Source of the DNA: an uncultured Collinsella sp. | GTDB lineage: Bacteria > Actinomycetota > Coriobacteriia > Coriobacteriales > Coriobacteriaceae | Reading direction: 5' to 3' | Assembly (NCBI GenBank): GCA_900542315.1 | Contig: UQMV01000003.1 | Location: forward strand, 1-64,000 | Length of the DNA stretch: 64,000 bases | Part shown: positions 30,075 through 39,054 of the stretch, one piece after another | How the letters are laid out: each line of letters opens with the position of its first letter | Position numbering within the stretch: position 1 is the first letter of the stretch | Notes under the pieces: generated by a model | Told to the model about the DNA's origin: nothing | What the model saw: only the letters and a program-made list of their open reading frames with translations | Database searches by the model: none | Position numbers and translations under genes: made by a program

Positions 30075-31586
30075 TTATGCCACGGTCACGGCGACCTGGG
30101 CGTAGCGGGTGCAGGGGCGCTCGGCGCGGGTTTTAACGCTGAGGGTGAGCACGAAGCGGTCACCGGGCTGCGCATCGGTGGGCACGGTGAACGTGGCGTC
30201 CGTCGCGTATTCCTGCCACAGCGACAGATCTTGAGCGCCTGCATAGCTCGTTGGTCCCATGGTGACATTCCAATGCGCGTCGAAGCTCCTACCATCGTGG
30301 TCGACGATGGTCGCTGCAAGGTCAATGCGCTCACCGGCTGCGGCGCTCATGTCGCCCGTGACCTCGGCAACATACGCCGGATGCGAGCAGGCCGCGGGCT
30401 TGTGGGCGCACCACTGCGCGCGGGCGGCGAAGTCTTCCTGATAGGCGCGCAGATAGGGATTAGGATTGCCATCGACGGGCGTGCCTATGGCTGCAAAGCC
30501 GGCAGGTGCGTCCGAGTCGGGATGCCCGTCGAGGAACATGCGGCCGAGCAACGTGTCAAAGTCGCGGTTATCGATGCCGCGCAGGCCAAACGGCAGCAGC
30601 GGGATATAGGTCATTGAGTCGCCTTCGGCCATAAAGTCGCCGCGCTCAAACTGCATCGCAGGCATGCCCTCCAGGCCCCAGTCCAAGCGCGCATGCTTGC
30701 CAAACTGAAAGCGCTCGGGCTCGTTTTCGTACACCTTGCCATCGCCATAGAGCATATAGCGCGCCATAAGGGGGCCGTTGCCCTGCGTGAGATTTTGCTC
30801 GGGCCAGGGAGCCTGGAACAACGGCAACGAATCGGGCTGAGCCATCTTGGCATCGACATAGCCGCCATACATATAGGGCACACACCAAAAGATGAGATCG
30901 GGGAAGAGCTCATGCCCATGGTCGAGCCAAGAATTGTCCTGCCCCACACCATCGGCAACGCCCATCACGCGCACCTTCTGATAGACACGCTGCTGCACAG
31001 AAGGCCATTCGGGCGTATCACGATAGCGCTCAGCAATGCTCATGAGCGCACGAACAATGGTATTCATGCCGCCCCAGCTGAGCAGCCAAAGCGTACGCGG
31101 GTCATCATCCAAGATTGCCTGAGCAATCACGCGCGAACCCTCAGTCTCCTCACGCACATCGCCCTCAAAGGCAACGTTGCCCACAAAGGTACGCTCAATC
31201 ATCTGAGCCGGCGAAGGAAACGGCGGCTCACCGGCAGCGGCAGCATTCGCCTGCAGCTGAGGCCAAGCCTGGGCATATTCATTGCTCCAGAGGCTCTCGA
31301 TCCAATGCTCAGGAAACGGTCGATACTCACGAAGCTCCCCAGCCGTGGGATCAGGTTCATGGGGCACAACATTCCACTCATAAGAGCGACGCCCTTTAGT
31401 CCGCCAATGCGGATTCACCTCGCCGAGCGTATGGACGCCATCCCCAAGAAAGTGATACTGCGAAGCCGTATACACCACAGCCTGCACATCAAGCAAGTTA
31501 AGATACAGAGCCAAATGAACGAGCGAGTTCATATCATCGACTTCCATATCAGTAGTAACAATCACCCGAGTTAAATCGCGAGTCAT
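30075..31586 (-). CDS. DUF1593 nucleoside-hydrolase-like glycan-associated protein
   Basis: This 503-residue protein starts RVIVTTDMEVDDMNSLVHLA, matching the DUF1593 family, a nucleoside-hydrolase-like fold with an altered Asp cluster (TDMEVDD), and ends with an Ig-like beta domain (from about 410). It has no signal peptide, so it acts in the cytoplasm. Family members are found in plant-glycan loci and are thought to act on sugar glycosides; no reaction is established for this one. It is downstream of the esterase gene on the same strand, with a 28-bp inverted repeat between them. Confidence 0.75.
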   Translation of the reverse strand: MTRDLTRVIVTTDMEVDDMNSLVHLALYLNLLDVQAVVYTASQYHFLGDGVHTLGEVNPHWRTKGRRSYEWNVVPHEPDPTAGELREYRPFPEHWIESLWSNEYAQAWPQLQANAAAAGEPPFPSPAQMIERTFVGNVAFEGDVREETEGSRVIAQAILDDDPRTLWLLSWGGMNTIVRALMSIAERYRDTPEWPSVQQRVYQKVRVMGVADGVGQDNSWLDHGHELFPDLIFWCVPYMYGGYVDAKMAQPDSLPLFQAPWPEQNLTQGNGPLMARYMLYGDGKVYENEPERFQFGKHARLDWGLEGMPAMQFERGDFMAEGDSMTYIPLLPFGLRGIDNRDFDTLLGRMFLDGHPDSDAPAGFAAIGTPVDGNPNPYLRAYQEDFAARAQWCAHKPAACSHPAYVAEVTGDMSAAAGERIDLAATIVDHDGRSFDAHWNVTMGPTSYAGAQDLSLWQEYATDATFTVPTDAQPGDRFVLTLSVKTRAERPCTRYAQVAVTVA

Positions 31587-31714
31587 AAGAAAGCTCCAAC
31601 CAAAATCATTTCAGCCAGTCACGCGCAAGGCAAGACGGGACCCCCGCCCTCATCGCCACCGACCCGGCGGCCCGCCGGAAGCGCTCGTCCAGGGTCTACA
31701 GCAACGTCAACGCA

Positions 31715-31837
31715 GCGGGGACCGGGGCTTAGTTTTGCAAACATTCCACAGGGGGCATGGGCCGGCGCAGCGCGAAGCGCAAAGCGCCGACCCATGCATG
31801 CCCGAGGACGTTTGCAAAACTAAGCCCCGGTCCCCGC
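31715..31837. repeat. Long inverted repeat with 28-bp perfect arms
   Basis: Positions 31715-31742 (GCGGGGACCGGGGCTTAGTT and onward) are the exact reverse complement of 31810-31837. The 67-nt loop has its own GCGC-rich small stem. It occupies the gap between the esterase stop and the DUF1593 gene. It may terminate the esterase transcript, which ends 12 bases away. Confidence 0.8.
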
Positions 31838-31849
31838 GTCGGGAAAGGA

Positions 31850-33187
31850 TTACCTGTCGACCCTGGCCGACCACTCCCAGCAGCCCACCGGCTCGCCGTC
31901 GATAAGTACGTTGCCCCCGTCGAAGTCTTGATAACACATGTCGTTGAATTGGTGGATCCACACGCCATGGTTGAACGTCTTCTTGGGCGAGCCGTCGGCC
32001 TCGCGGTAGCGCCCGGTCAGGTCCTCGACATGGCTAAAGTAGGTGAGATGCACGTTGGCGCCGGCAGCGCGCAGGCGAGCCGTGAGCGGCAGCACGGTCT
32101 CCTGCGGTATCACGAGCTCATCGCCCTTGGAGTGCGTAAACCACAGCGGTGTCTTGGCAAGGGCAGCAACGTCCTCGTCCGTGGCGTTGTACCACGGCGC
32201 GCAGCAGGGAAGGCCCGCGGCGAAGAACTCGGGGTAGTCGGCGCACAGGCGCAGCGTCATAAAGCCGCCGTTGGAAAGGCCAGCGACCACGATGCGGTCG
32301 GTGTCGATGCGGTCGGCATGCTCGGCGACAAACTCGTCGATGAGCGCCTTAATGACGGGGGAGTAGATGCTCTGGTTGGAGTGGCCGAGCTGCTCAGTGC
32401 CGTTGTCCATCCAAAACGTGGGCGACTGCGGCACGAGAACCCAGGCAAAGCCGCCAAAGTAGCGTTGGATCTGCGCCTGGCTGATGGCCGTCACGCGGTT
32501 GCCGATATAAGCGCGCGTGGCGCCCTCGCCTTGCGTAGCGCCCTTGCCCTCGCCAGCGCCGTGCAGGTACACCACGAGCGGGGCCTTCTGGGGCACGACT
32601 GTCGTTTCGGGCGCGAAGGGGTTGAAGCAGGCGGAGTCCTCGGCCTTAAAGCTGGGCTCAAAGAAGCCGTACTCGAGCGCGATGCCGTTGACGGCGGTCT
32701 TTTGCGTGGCATTGCTCCAGCCCTTGAGCGCGGGACAGATGTCGCCGCGGCAGGTGTCAAAGACCAGGCCGCAGGTTGGATCGTCACCGTCATTGCCGGG
32801 AAGGGCCGCGAGCTGCGTGATGCGCAGCTGGTCGTCGAGCAAGCGCGAGCCCATCACGCTGCCCTCGATCTTCTTGGTCAGGCGCTGCTCGGCGATCTCG
32901 AGCGCCACATGGGTGCCAAAGGCGAGCTTGCGTCCGCACTCATCGCACGGATAGGCGGCGAGGACGTCGACATAGCCTACGGAAGGTGCGGCGTGGTCGG
33001 CGCCGCGCTCTTTGCGCATCAGGATCTCGCCCGTGCGTTCATGGCGCTCTACATATATATGGAAGGTGCGCGCATCGATATCGTTGGCGCGAACGGTGCA
33101 CGGCAGGTCGAGCACGACTTTGCTGATCCAGGGGCCAAAGTCTCCCAGCGTGGTGACGGTTGCGTAGGTGCACGATTTGAGTTCCAT
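31850..33187 (-). CDS. Alpha/beta-hydrolase esterase (PHB-depolymerase-like)
   Basis: This 445-residue protein has an N-terminal beta domain (~1-180) and an alpha/beta-hydrolase domain with oxyanion segment VVYLHGAGEGKG, nucleophile elbow GLSNGG (G-x-S-x-G) and a likely catalytic His in KTFNHGVWIHQFN. No signal peptide, so cytoplasmic. It may remove acyl groups from imported plant glycosides. GAGGAGG supports the ATG. It diverges from the PTS gene at 33.7 kb across a GTAAAC-rich regulatory region, so the two units are probably controlled together. Confidence 0.8.
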   Translation of the reverse strand: MELKSCTYATVTTLGDFGPWISKVVLDLPCTVRANDIDARTFHIYVERHERTGEILMRKERGADHAAPSVGYVDVLAAYPCDECGRKLAFGTHVALEIAEQRLTKKIEGSVMGSRLLDDQLRITQLAALPGNDGDDPTCGLVFDTCRGDICPALKGWSNATQKTAVNGIALEYGFFEPSFKAEDSACFNPFAPETTVVPQKAPLVVYLHGAGEGKGATQGEGATRAYIGNRVTAISQAQIQRYFGGFAWVLVPQSPTFWMDNGTEQLGHSNQSIYSPVIKALIDEFVAEHADRIDTDRIVVAGLSNGGFMTLRLCADYPEFFAAGLPCCAPWYNATDEDVAALAKTPLWFTHSKGDELVIPQETVLPLTARLRAAGANVHLTYFSHVEDLTGRYREADGSPKKTFNHGVWIHQFNDMCYQDFDGGNVLIDGEPVGCWEWSARVDR

Positions 33188-33235
33188 GAGCTGCCTCCTC
33201 TGCGCCGCGAGTGGTAAACATCAGCGGCAATACAA

Positions 33236-33571
33236 CTTAAACATGTTTAGTTTAATGCAGAGCTACAGAACAGGCAGATGAACTCGGTAAACGGTCAAAA
33301 TGAACACTCAACAAATTACTAAACATTCGTTTATCACCATTTAGCAGGGCTTTTGTTGATGGGTCAACAAAGAATAGAGGTGTTTACCAAATTAAAAGAC
33401 CACGTAAATAGGCATTTAGCAGCAGAGCGTCAAATAGACAATCCCTTACCGTTCAAGTACGTTCACCCCCGATTTCCTACCGTTCACCGGACTACAGACG
33501 GCAAAATTGCCACAAATTAGACGTTCCGTGTAAACTAAAGCCCGTAAACGTTCAGTAAACACATTGTTTAC
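33236..33571. promoter_or_regulatory. Divergent control region with clustered GTAAAC/GTTTAC half-sites
   Basis: The 490-base gap between the esterase and EIIBC genes is AT-rich and has six exact GTAAAC/GTTTAC hexamers (33287, 33382, 33530, 33544, 33555, 33566), plus AAACATGTTT near 33240 and CTAAAC-ATTC-GTTTAT at 33319. The pair GTAAAC-ACATT-GTTTAC (33555-33571) is a perfect 17-bp palindrome. The same half-sites precede the isomerase operon and, as CTAAAC/GTTTAG variants, the LacI gene. Likely operators of that LacI protein. Confidence 0.65.
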
Positions 33572-33677
33572 GACAGCGTATCCAAGGGTTCGGTGGCCGT
33601 AAGGGGTTATAGTCGCCGAGCCAAAGGCGTGCCTACGCCCAAACGAGTAGGCACACGATGATATGGGGAGGGGTCCC

Positions 33678-35105
33678 ATGGCAGTAGATAACAAGCAGAT
33701 TGCCACCGATGTCCTCGAGCTCGTGGGCGGTGCGGAGAATGTTTCCGTCGCCACCAACTGCATGACGCGTCTGCGTCTGACGCTCAAGGACAACAGCAAG
33801 GCCGACGTGGAGAAGATCAAGAAGGTCAAGGGTGTTCTGGGTTGCCAGTTCGCCGGCAGCCAGCTCCAGGTCATCATCGGCCAGAACGTGCCCAAGGTGC
33901 TCGCCGAGTTCGTCGCCATGTCCGGCGTCAAGCAGGGTGCCGCGGTCGACGAGAACCTCGATGCTCCCAAGGAGAAGTTCGAGCTCAAGAACCTGCCGAA
34001 CATCATCCTCGACTATCTGTCGGGCTCCATGACCCAGCTGATCCCGCTGCTCATGGCCGGCGGTCTGTTCCGCACCATCGCTGCGGTCCTCGGTCCCACC
34101 ATGCTCGGCGTTCTCTCTGACACCGATCCGACCTACACGTTCCTCTACACCACCCTGTACGAGGCCACGTTCACCTTTATCCCCATCTACCTGGGCTATT
34201 CCGCCGCTAAGAAGCTCGGCGCCTCCCCGGTTCTGGGCATGCTCCTCGGCGGCGCCCTCATGGCCCCGTCCGTCGTGAGTGTCGCGACCCAGGATGGCGG
34301 CGGAATCATCTCCGTCTACGGCATTCAGATCGCCGCTGCCAACTATCAGCAGTCCGTCCTGCCGATTATCCTTTCGGTGCCTGTCCTCTACTTCGTCGAG
34401 AAGTTCTTTAAGAAGGTCATGCCCGACGTGCTCTCCACGGTCTTCACGCCGTTCTGCACCATGATCGTTACCATCCCCATCGCCTTCATCGTCCTCGCCC
34501 CGCTCGGCAACGAGATCGGCAGCCTCATCGCTAACGCCCTCTTCGGTCTCGCTGACATGGGTGGCATCGGTATCCTGCTCGTCATGGCCGTCCTCGGCGC
34601 CTTCTGGCAGCTCTTCGTGGTCTGCGGTATGCACATGCCCGTCATCCTGCTCGCTCAGGTTCAGATCATCGCTGCCGGCTACGATCCCTTCGTCTTCGTT
34701 TCCACCAACTGCGCTATGGCCGCTGTCTGGGGCTGCGCCTTCGGTGCCTTCCTCAAGATGAAGAACCCCGACGAGAAGGGTCTTGCCCTGGGCTACGTCA
34801 TCTCCGCCATCGCCGGCGGCGTCACCGAGCCCGCACTCTTCGGTATCCTCATGCGCTTCCGTCGCACCATGTTCGGTATGTTCATCGGCGGTGCCATCGG
34901 CGCTGTGTTCTCCGGCCTCATGGGCGTTACCTATTACCTCGCTGGCGGTGCCTCCAACTTCCTGGTCTTCACCAACTACCTGCAGGGTGGCCAGATGAAC
35001 ACCGTCTGGGCTATCGTCGGTATGGCAATCTCCTTTGTCATCGCCGCTGCCGTCGTCTTCGTCGCCGGCTTCTCCAAGGAGGAGCTCGCCGAGATGGAGG
35101 CCTAA
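33678..35105 (+). CDS. PTS beta-glucoside-type permease, EIIBC (no EIIA), second copy
   Basis: This 475-residue protein has EIIB with phosphocysteine C28 (ATNCMTRLRL) and EIIC with about ten spans (FIPIYLGYSAAKKLGASPVLGMLLGGALMAPS). It ends at the EIIC C-terminus, so phosphate must come from a separate EIIA such as the one at 52.9 kb. No antiterminator gene or RAT precedes it; instead it has GTAAAC-type operators, unlike the EIIBC at 5.9 kb. GGGGAGGGG supports ATG 33678. With an intracellular apiosidase-like gene downstream, it may import apiose-containing glucosides. Confidence 0.92.
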   Translation: MAVDNKQIATDVLELVGGAENVSVATNCMTRLRLTLKDNSKADVEKIKKVKGVLGCQFAGSQLQVIIGQNVPKVLAEFVAMSGVKQGAAVDENLDAPKEKFELKNLPNIILDYLSGSMTQLIPLLMAGGLFRTIAAVLGPTMLGVLSDTDPTYTFLYTTLYEATFTFIPIYLGYSAAKKLGASPVLGMLLGGALMAPSVVSVATQDGGGIISVYGIQIAAANYQQSVLPIILSVPVLYFVEKFFKKVMPDVLSTVFTPFCTMIVTIPIAFIVLAPLGNEIGSLIANALFGLADMGGIGILLVMAVLGAFWQLFVVCGMHMPVILLAQVQIIAAGYDPFVFVSTNCAMAAVWGCAFGAFLKMKNPDEKGLALGYVISAIAGGVTEPALFGILMRFRRTMFGMFIGGAIGAVFSGLMGVTYYLAGGASNFLVFTNYLQGGQMNTVWAIVGMAISFVIAAAVVFVAGFSKEELAEMEA

Positions 35106-35145
35106 GGCCAAGCCATTCGGTCGCATACGACCTTACCTACACGAC

Positions 35146-35184
35146 AGGGCCCCGTCAGGCGCAAGCCCGGCGGGGCCCTTCTTG
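35146..35184 (+). terminator. Terminator between EIIBC and the apiosidase-like gene
   Basis: AGGGCCCCG and CGGGGCCCT form a 9-bp stem followed by TCTT. Partial readthrough or a separate promoter would be needed for the next gene. Confidence 0.75.
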
Positions 35185-35316
35185 CAAGGTAGACTGGAGT
35201 GGGCAAGTGGTGTCCGCCCGCAGGGGTTTGTTAAACGGCGGGGGCTTTCGCATCAGGGGTTACCGCGAAAGCTTCTGCCGGTTCGCAATTCCTTTATCGA
35301 GCGAAAGGACATGCAG

Positions 35317-36630
35317 ATGAGTTTGGGAAAACTGACCGTCAACGGTCGTCAGGACGGTTTTTTGTGCGAGGGCAAGCCGTTCTTTTGGTTTGCCGATACG
35401 TGCTGGAGTGCGTTTACCAGCATCCCCGAGGCCGACTGGGACTACTATCTGACCCGCCGCGCCGAGCAGGGCATGAACGTGCTGCAGATTAACACGCTGC
35501 CGCAGTGGGATCGCTGCTGCCCCGATCTGGGCATTTGGCCTTATGCCAGCGAGGATGGCGTGCGCTTTGATTGGTCTCAACCCAACCAGGCGTATTGGGA
35601 TCGCGCCGCCGCCATGTGCCGCGCTGCCGTCGAGCACGGCATTCGTCCGGCGCTCGTGCTCATGTGGTGCAACTACGTGCCCGGTACCTGGGGCGCTAAG
35701 ATCGCCGAGCGTTGCGGTGCCGAGGTTATGCCGCGCGAGGAGGTCCGTGCCCACGTTGCCCGCGTCGTCGAGAACCTGGGCGAGTTCGATCCCGTCTATG
35801 TGGTGACGGGCGACACGGACTTTGCCGGTGACGAGGCGATTGCCTATTACGAGGATGCGCTCGACGAGGTTGCGAAGCGCGCGCCCGAGGCCCTGCGTAC
35901 CATGCACATCAATCGCGGTAACCGCACGATTCCCGCGCAGTATTTGGACCGCCTGGACTTCTATATGTTCCAGCCCGGCCACAACTACGAAGGCCAGCCC
36001 GAGGCCTGGCACCTGCCGCAGGACTTTATCGCCAGCTATCCCAAAAAGCCGATGGTCAACTCCGAGCCCTGCTACGAGCAGATGGGTGCGTCGCGCAACG
36101 TGTACTGGCGTTTTACCGCGCAGGACTGTCGCGCGAGCGTGTGGTCTTCGATCCTTGCCGGCGCCAGCGCGGGCGTGACCTACGGCGCCCACGGCGTTTG
36201 GAACTGGCAGACATCGCGCAGCCAGGGTTCGGTGCTGGGCGAGGGCTTTGACATGCCGTTCCGCTGGCAGGAGTGTCTGCAGTTTGCGGGCGTGTGGGAT
36301 TTTGCCGCCATCGAGCACGTGCTTGCCGGCCTGGGTGCCACGGCTAGCGACGACGCTCTCGCCGTTATCCCGGCACAGGAGCTGCTCGATGACGCGCGCG
36401 AGTCCATCCGTGTGGCGCGTATTGGCGAGCGTGTCGTCACCTATCTGCCGCGCACCACGGCACTTACGTTTAAGCTCGATAGTGCGCGCGGCTGGTCGGC
36501 GACGGCCCTCGACATGGAGGCCAAGCGTATCGCCAAGCTGCCCGTTCGCGACAATGGCGACGGCACCGTGCGCGTGGCTCAGCATTCCTTTGAGCACGAC
36601 GCCCTGGTGATCCTGACGCCCGAGCACTAA
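35317..36630 (+). CDS. DUF4038 (GH140-like, apiosidase-type) glycosidase
   Basis: This 437-residue protein matches the DUF4038 family, whose founding activity is apiosidase (GH140): FCEGKPFFWFADTCWSAF-type start, LTRRAEQGMNVLQI, the carboxylate pair in VTGDTD and VNSEPCYE, and SILAGASAGVTYGAHGVW. A small C-terminal beta domain follows. There is no signal peptide, so it works inside the cell. ATG 35317 is 8 bases after GAAAGG; 35311 is possible. It is downstream of a PTS permease with GTAAAC operators and fits cleavage of imported apiosides; other beta-glycosides are possible. Confidence 0.78.
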   Translation: MSLGKLTVNGRQDGFLCEGKPFFWFADTCWSAFTSIPEADWDYYLTRRAEQGMNVLQINTLPQWDRCCPDLGIWPYASEDGVRFDWSQPNQAYWDRAAAMCRAAVEHGIRPALVLMWCNYVPGTWGAKIAERCGAEVMPREEVRAHVARVVENLGEFDPVYVVTGDTDFAGDEAIAYYEDALDEVAKRAPEALRTMHINRGNRTIPAQYLDRLDFYMFQPGHNYEGQPEAWHLPQDFIASYPKKPMVNSEPCYEQMGASRNVYWRFTAQDCRASVWSSILAGASAGVTYGAHGVWNWQTSRSQGSVLGEGFDMPFRWQECLQFAGVWDFAAIEHVLAGLGATASDDALAVIPAQELLDDARESIRVARIGERVVTYLPRTTALTFKLDSARGWSATALDMEAKRIAKLPVRDNGDGTVRVAQHSFEHDALVILTPEH

Positions 36631-36717
36631 CACCCGAGCACTAACACCCGAGCTTCACCCTTTGGCCCGGGTACCTCCCTCCCTTTCTCCGACACCAACA
36701 ACCCAGTCCCCTTTATA

Positions 36718-36784
36718 AGTTGCGGTGAAATACGGTTTGATTTCGGCCTTATCGGCAGTAAACAGTCCGTATTTCACCGCAACT
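36718..36784. repeat. Repeat family C copy 2
   Basis: AGTTGCGGTGAAATACGG (36718-36735) and its exact complement at 36767-36784 enclose 31 bases. Conserved outer arm as in copies at 29.9 and 54.4 kb; inner CGG/CCG is specific. Located after the apiosidase-like gene, next to a small tandem duplication of CCCGAGCACTAACA at 36619-36650. Confidence 0.88.
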
Positions 36785-36894
36785 GCTGTTGGGGCATTTG
36801 CGCCGGATGCGTAACAGTTCGGGCATTGCGTGGATACTAAGACCCATTCTCCATTAAAATGGTTTTCCGGACATCTAAGCGGGTGGGGGTTACC

Positions 36895-38439
36895 ATGAGG
36901 GACCTGGGAGACACAACCGCATATTTGCGCCGGGGCATACGGGAGATTCTGTGCCTGGCGCTTTTCTTTTTCACGTTTTTGGCCGGCGAGTACCTCTTTG
37001 ACGTGCGCGTGGCCGAGTTTGTGCCGGCGAACGAGGTCGTTATCTACGAGAGCATCGTCGTCGGCGCGAGCGTGATCGGCTATTTTGTGCGTCCTCTCCT
37101 GTACTATCGCCGTCCCCAGACAATCGATGCAACGAGCGATATGACGGGCGTGCTGCTGGTGTCGGCATTGCTGCTGCTGATTATGGCGGCGCAGTTTCAG
37201 GTTGTGATTGCGAGCGGTCTGGTGGCGTGCTGCGCCCTGGGCTACTGCGGATCGACCGCTCATGCCAATCTGGCGCGGCGTTTTGCGCAGACGCCTTGTC
37301 TGGCACGTGCCGTGGCGGTTTCTTATGCTGCGGGCATTTTGGTACAGGTGCTCAACCATATGGTGATGCCTGCGGGCATTCCTCAACAGTTTGTCCTTAT
37401 TGCCTGTGCGATTGCGCTGGTTGGGCTGCTTCACGGTACCCGCCGAGCTAAATTACGCGATGAGTCCGCGCCCGAGTTCGAAGCCGAGATTGCCGAGCTA
37501 TCGGTCGATGCGTCGGAGCATGGCGCCAAGTGGCGCGATAATCCCGAGGCAAAGGCGGCCTTCCAGGGTGCCGTAGTGCGCTTGACGGTGGCGACCGCCT
37601 GCCTCACCGGCGTATTCGCGGCTCTCAATGCCGGTCTTACGACCTCGCATGCCGCCGGCGCTATCGATCTGGGTGACTGGCCGCGCTTGCTGCTGGTTGT
37701 GAGTGCGCTTGCTGCCGGCGCCCTGTATGACCTGCGCGGACGCTCGTATATGAATATCATCATGACGTGCGCCGCCATGCTGTCCACGCTCTCGTTCTTT
37801 GTGCTTATCACCGATGGCAACGGCGGCAATGCGCTCGCCGCCACGATTATCTTTTACCTGGGCACGGGCTTTTTCGTGGTGTTCTTCACCGCGAAGTTCG
37901 CCGCGATTTCGATGTATGCCCGCTGGTCGTATCTGTGGCCGTGCATGGGCCGCGTCATCAACAACATTTGCTCGATGCTTGTGACGGCTCCGGCGGTGGC
38001 GATCATCTCGAGCCAAAACGTGCTGATGGCGGTGGGTGTCGTACTCGTGCTGTTTGTCGGCATTGCGATCTCGCTGTTGGGGCAGTTTGGACAAGGCGTT
38101 GAGGACGAAGCGGGTCACAGGGGGCTGGCGTTTGCCACCGACGATCTTGGCGTGAGCCGTGCGCCCGATCAGGTCGACACGGTGTCCCTGGAGACACCGG
38201 AGCTTTCGTTTGACGATCGACTCGACGGTTTTGTAGCCGCCTTTGGACTTACCAAGCGCGAGCGCGATGTACTGGAGGCGCTGGTCGTATCGGACGACAG
38301 CGTGCAGGACGTTGCGGCAGCGCTCTTCCTTTCGCGTTCTACGCTCTACCGCCATATCGCCTCGATCAACAAAAAGACCGGTGCCGCCTCGCGCGTGGCC
38401 CTCATCAATTTCTTCTGGTCCTGGACACCCCAAGACTAG
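36895..38439 (+). CDS. LuxR-type regulator with multi-pass membrane domain
   Basis: This 514-residue protein has ~12 predicted membrane segments (residues ~20-415) in an MFS-like layout and a C-terminal LuxR helix-turn-helix (LTKRERDVLEALVVSDDSVQ, AAALFLSRSTLYRHIASINKKTG). Such membrane-bound LuxR proteins are expanded in Coriobacteriia and regulate adjacent genes in response to unknown signals. GGGTGGGGG precedes ATG 36895. A family A palindrome touches its stop codon. Its likely targets are the following zinc-ribbon/lipoprotein genes, but that is inference. Confidence 0.88.
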   Translation: MRDLGDTTAYLRRGIREILCLALFFFTFLAGEYLFDVRVAEFVPANEVVIYESIVVGASVIGYFVRPLLYYRRPQTIDATSDMTGVLLVSALLLLIMAAQFQVVIASGLVACCALGYCGSTAHANLARRFAQTPCLARAVAVSYAAGILVQVLNHMVMPAGIPQQFVLIACAIALVGLLHGTRRAKLRDESAPEFEAEIAELSVDASEHGAKWRDNPEAKAAFQGAVVRLTVATACLTGVFAALNAGLTTSHAAGAIDLGDWPRLLLVVSALAAGALYDLRGRSYMNIIMTCAAMLSTLSFFVLITDGNGGNALAATIIFYLGTGFFVVFFTAKFAAISMYARWSYLWPCMGRVINNICSMLVTAPAVAIISSQNVLMAVGVVLVLFVGIAISLLGQFGQGVEDEAGHRGLAFATDDLGVSRAPDQVDTVSLETPELSFDDRLDGFVAAFGLTKRERDVLEALVVSDDSVQDVAAALFLSRSTLYRHIASINKKTGAASRVALINFFWSWTPQD

Positions 38440-38482
38440 CCAAAACCACCACGAAGGGGACAGGCACCTTTGTGGTGGTTTT
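38440..38482. repeat. Repeat family A copy 2
   Basis: CCAAAACCACCACGAAGGGG, ACAGGCACC, then TTTGTGGTGGTTTT: arms pair with one mismatch. It begins directly after the stop of the LuxR gene; A- and T-runs on both sides allow termination in either direction. Confidence 0.88.
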
Positions 38483-38584
38483 ACCTGCAAAAATATGAAT
38501 ATGAGACATTTGTCACCTGCCGTTTTGGCGCTCAAAGGCATATGAATGTGATGTTGAGCGGAGCAGAACGGAAGGGGTGGGCCT

Positions 38585-39037
38585 ATGGCGTCTCGTGGTT
38601 GCTCGTCTAATAAAATTGCGGGCGCGCTTATCGCCGTGGTGGTCCTTGCTGCGGCGGTGACGCTTGTGCGGGCATACGGCTTTGGTGCCCGTGCCGACCA
38701 GGGAAAGAACGCCGCGCAAGCGTTGCTGAACGATTGTGCTGCCGATCCGGTGGCAGTCAAGCTTATCGAGGACGGCGAGGCGCGGACGATCTATGAGACC
38801 GACGATGCCGAGCTGGTCGCATCGACTTTTGCCGCGCTCGACGATTGCACCGTGGGAGGTGTGGTGGATGAGCGGATGAGCGACGCCGGTCGCACGCTCG
38901 TCTTTGTCTATGAAGACGGCTCGGAGCAATCGGTGGAGTTCGAGGGCGGGAATATCGTGCTCGACAAGACGGCATATCGCCTTGACGGTGCCGATGAACT
39001 GTGGCGACAGCTTGCCGCCATCAAGAACAGCCAATGA
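38585..39037 (+). CDS. Small membrane-anchored protein of unknown function
   Basis: This 150-residue protein has an N-terminal membrane anchor (about 11-30, IAGALIAVVVLAAAVTLVRA) and an acidic extracytoplasmic domain with two Cys (ALLNDC, LDDC) that could form a disulfide. GGAAGGGGTGGGCC precedes the ATG. It is 17 bases before the zinc-ribbon gene and probably the first of a four-gene unit to 42.2 kb. I do not recognise a family. Confidence 0.7.
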   Translation: MASRGCSSNKIAGALIAVVVLAAAVTLVRAYGFGARADQGKNAAQALLNDCAADPVAVKLIEDGEARTIYETDDAELVASTFAALDDCTVGGVVDERMSDAGRTLVFVYEDGSEQSVEFEGGNIVLDKTAYRLDGADELWRQLAAIKNSQ

Positions 39038-39054
39038 AATGAGGGGTGTACGGG

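Noticed and set aside
33188..33677. RAT antiterminator before the second EIIBC gene
   Set aside because: No GGATTGTTACT-like motif or terminator is present; control seems to be through the GTAAAC operators.
36619..36650. CRISPR-like or VNTR array in the CCCGAGCACTAACA repeats
   Set aside because: Only about two and a half tandem units without spacers; a small duplication at a gene end.
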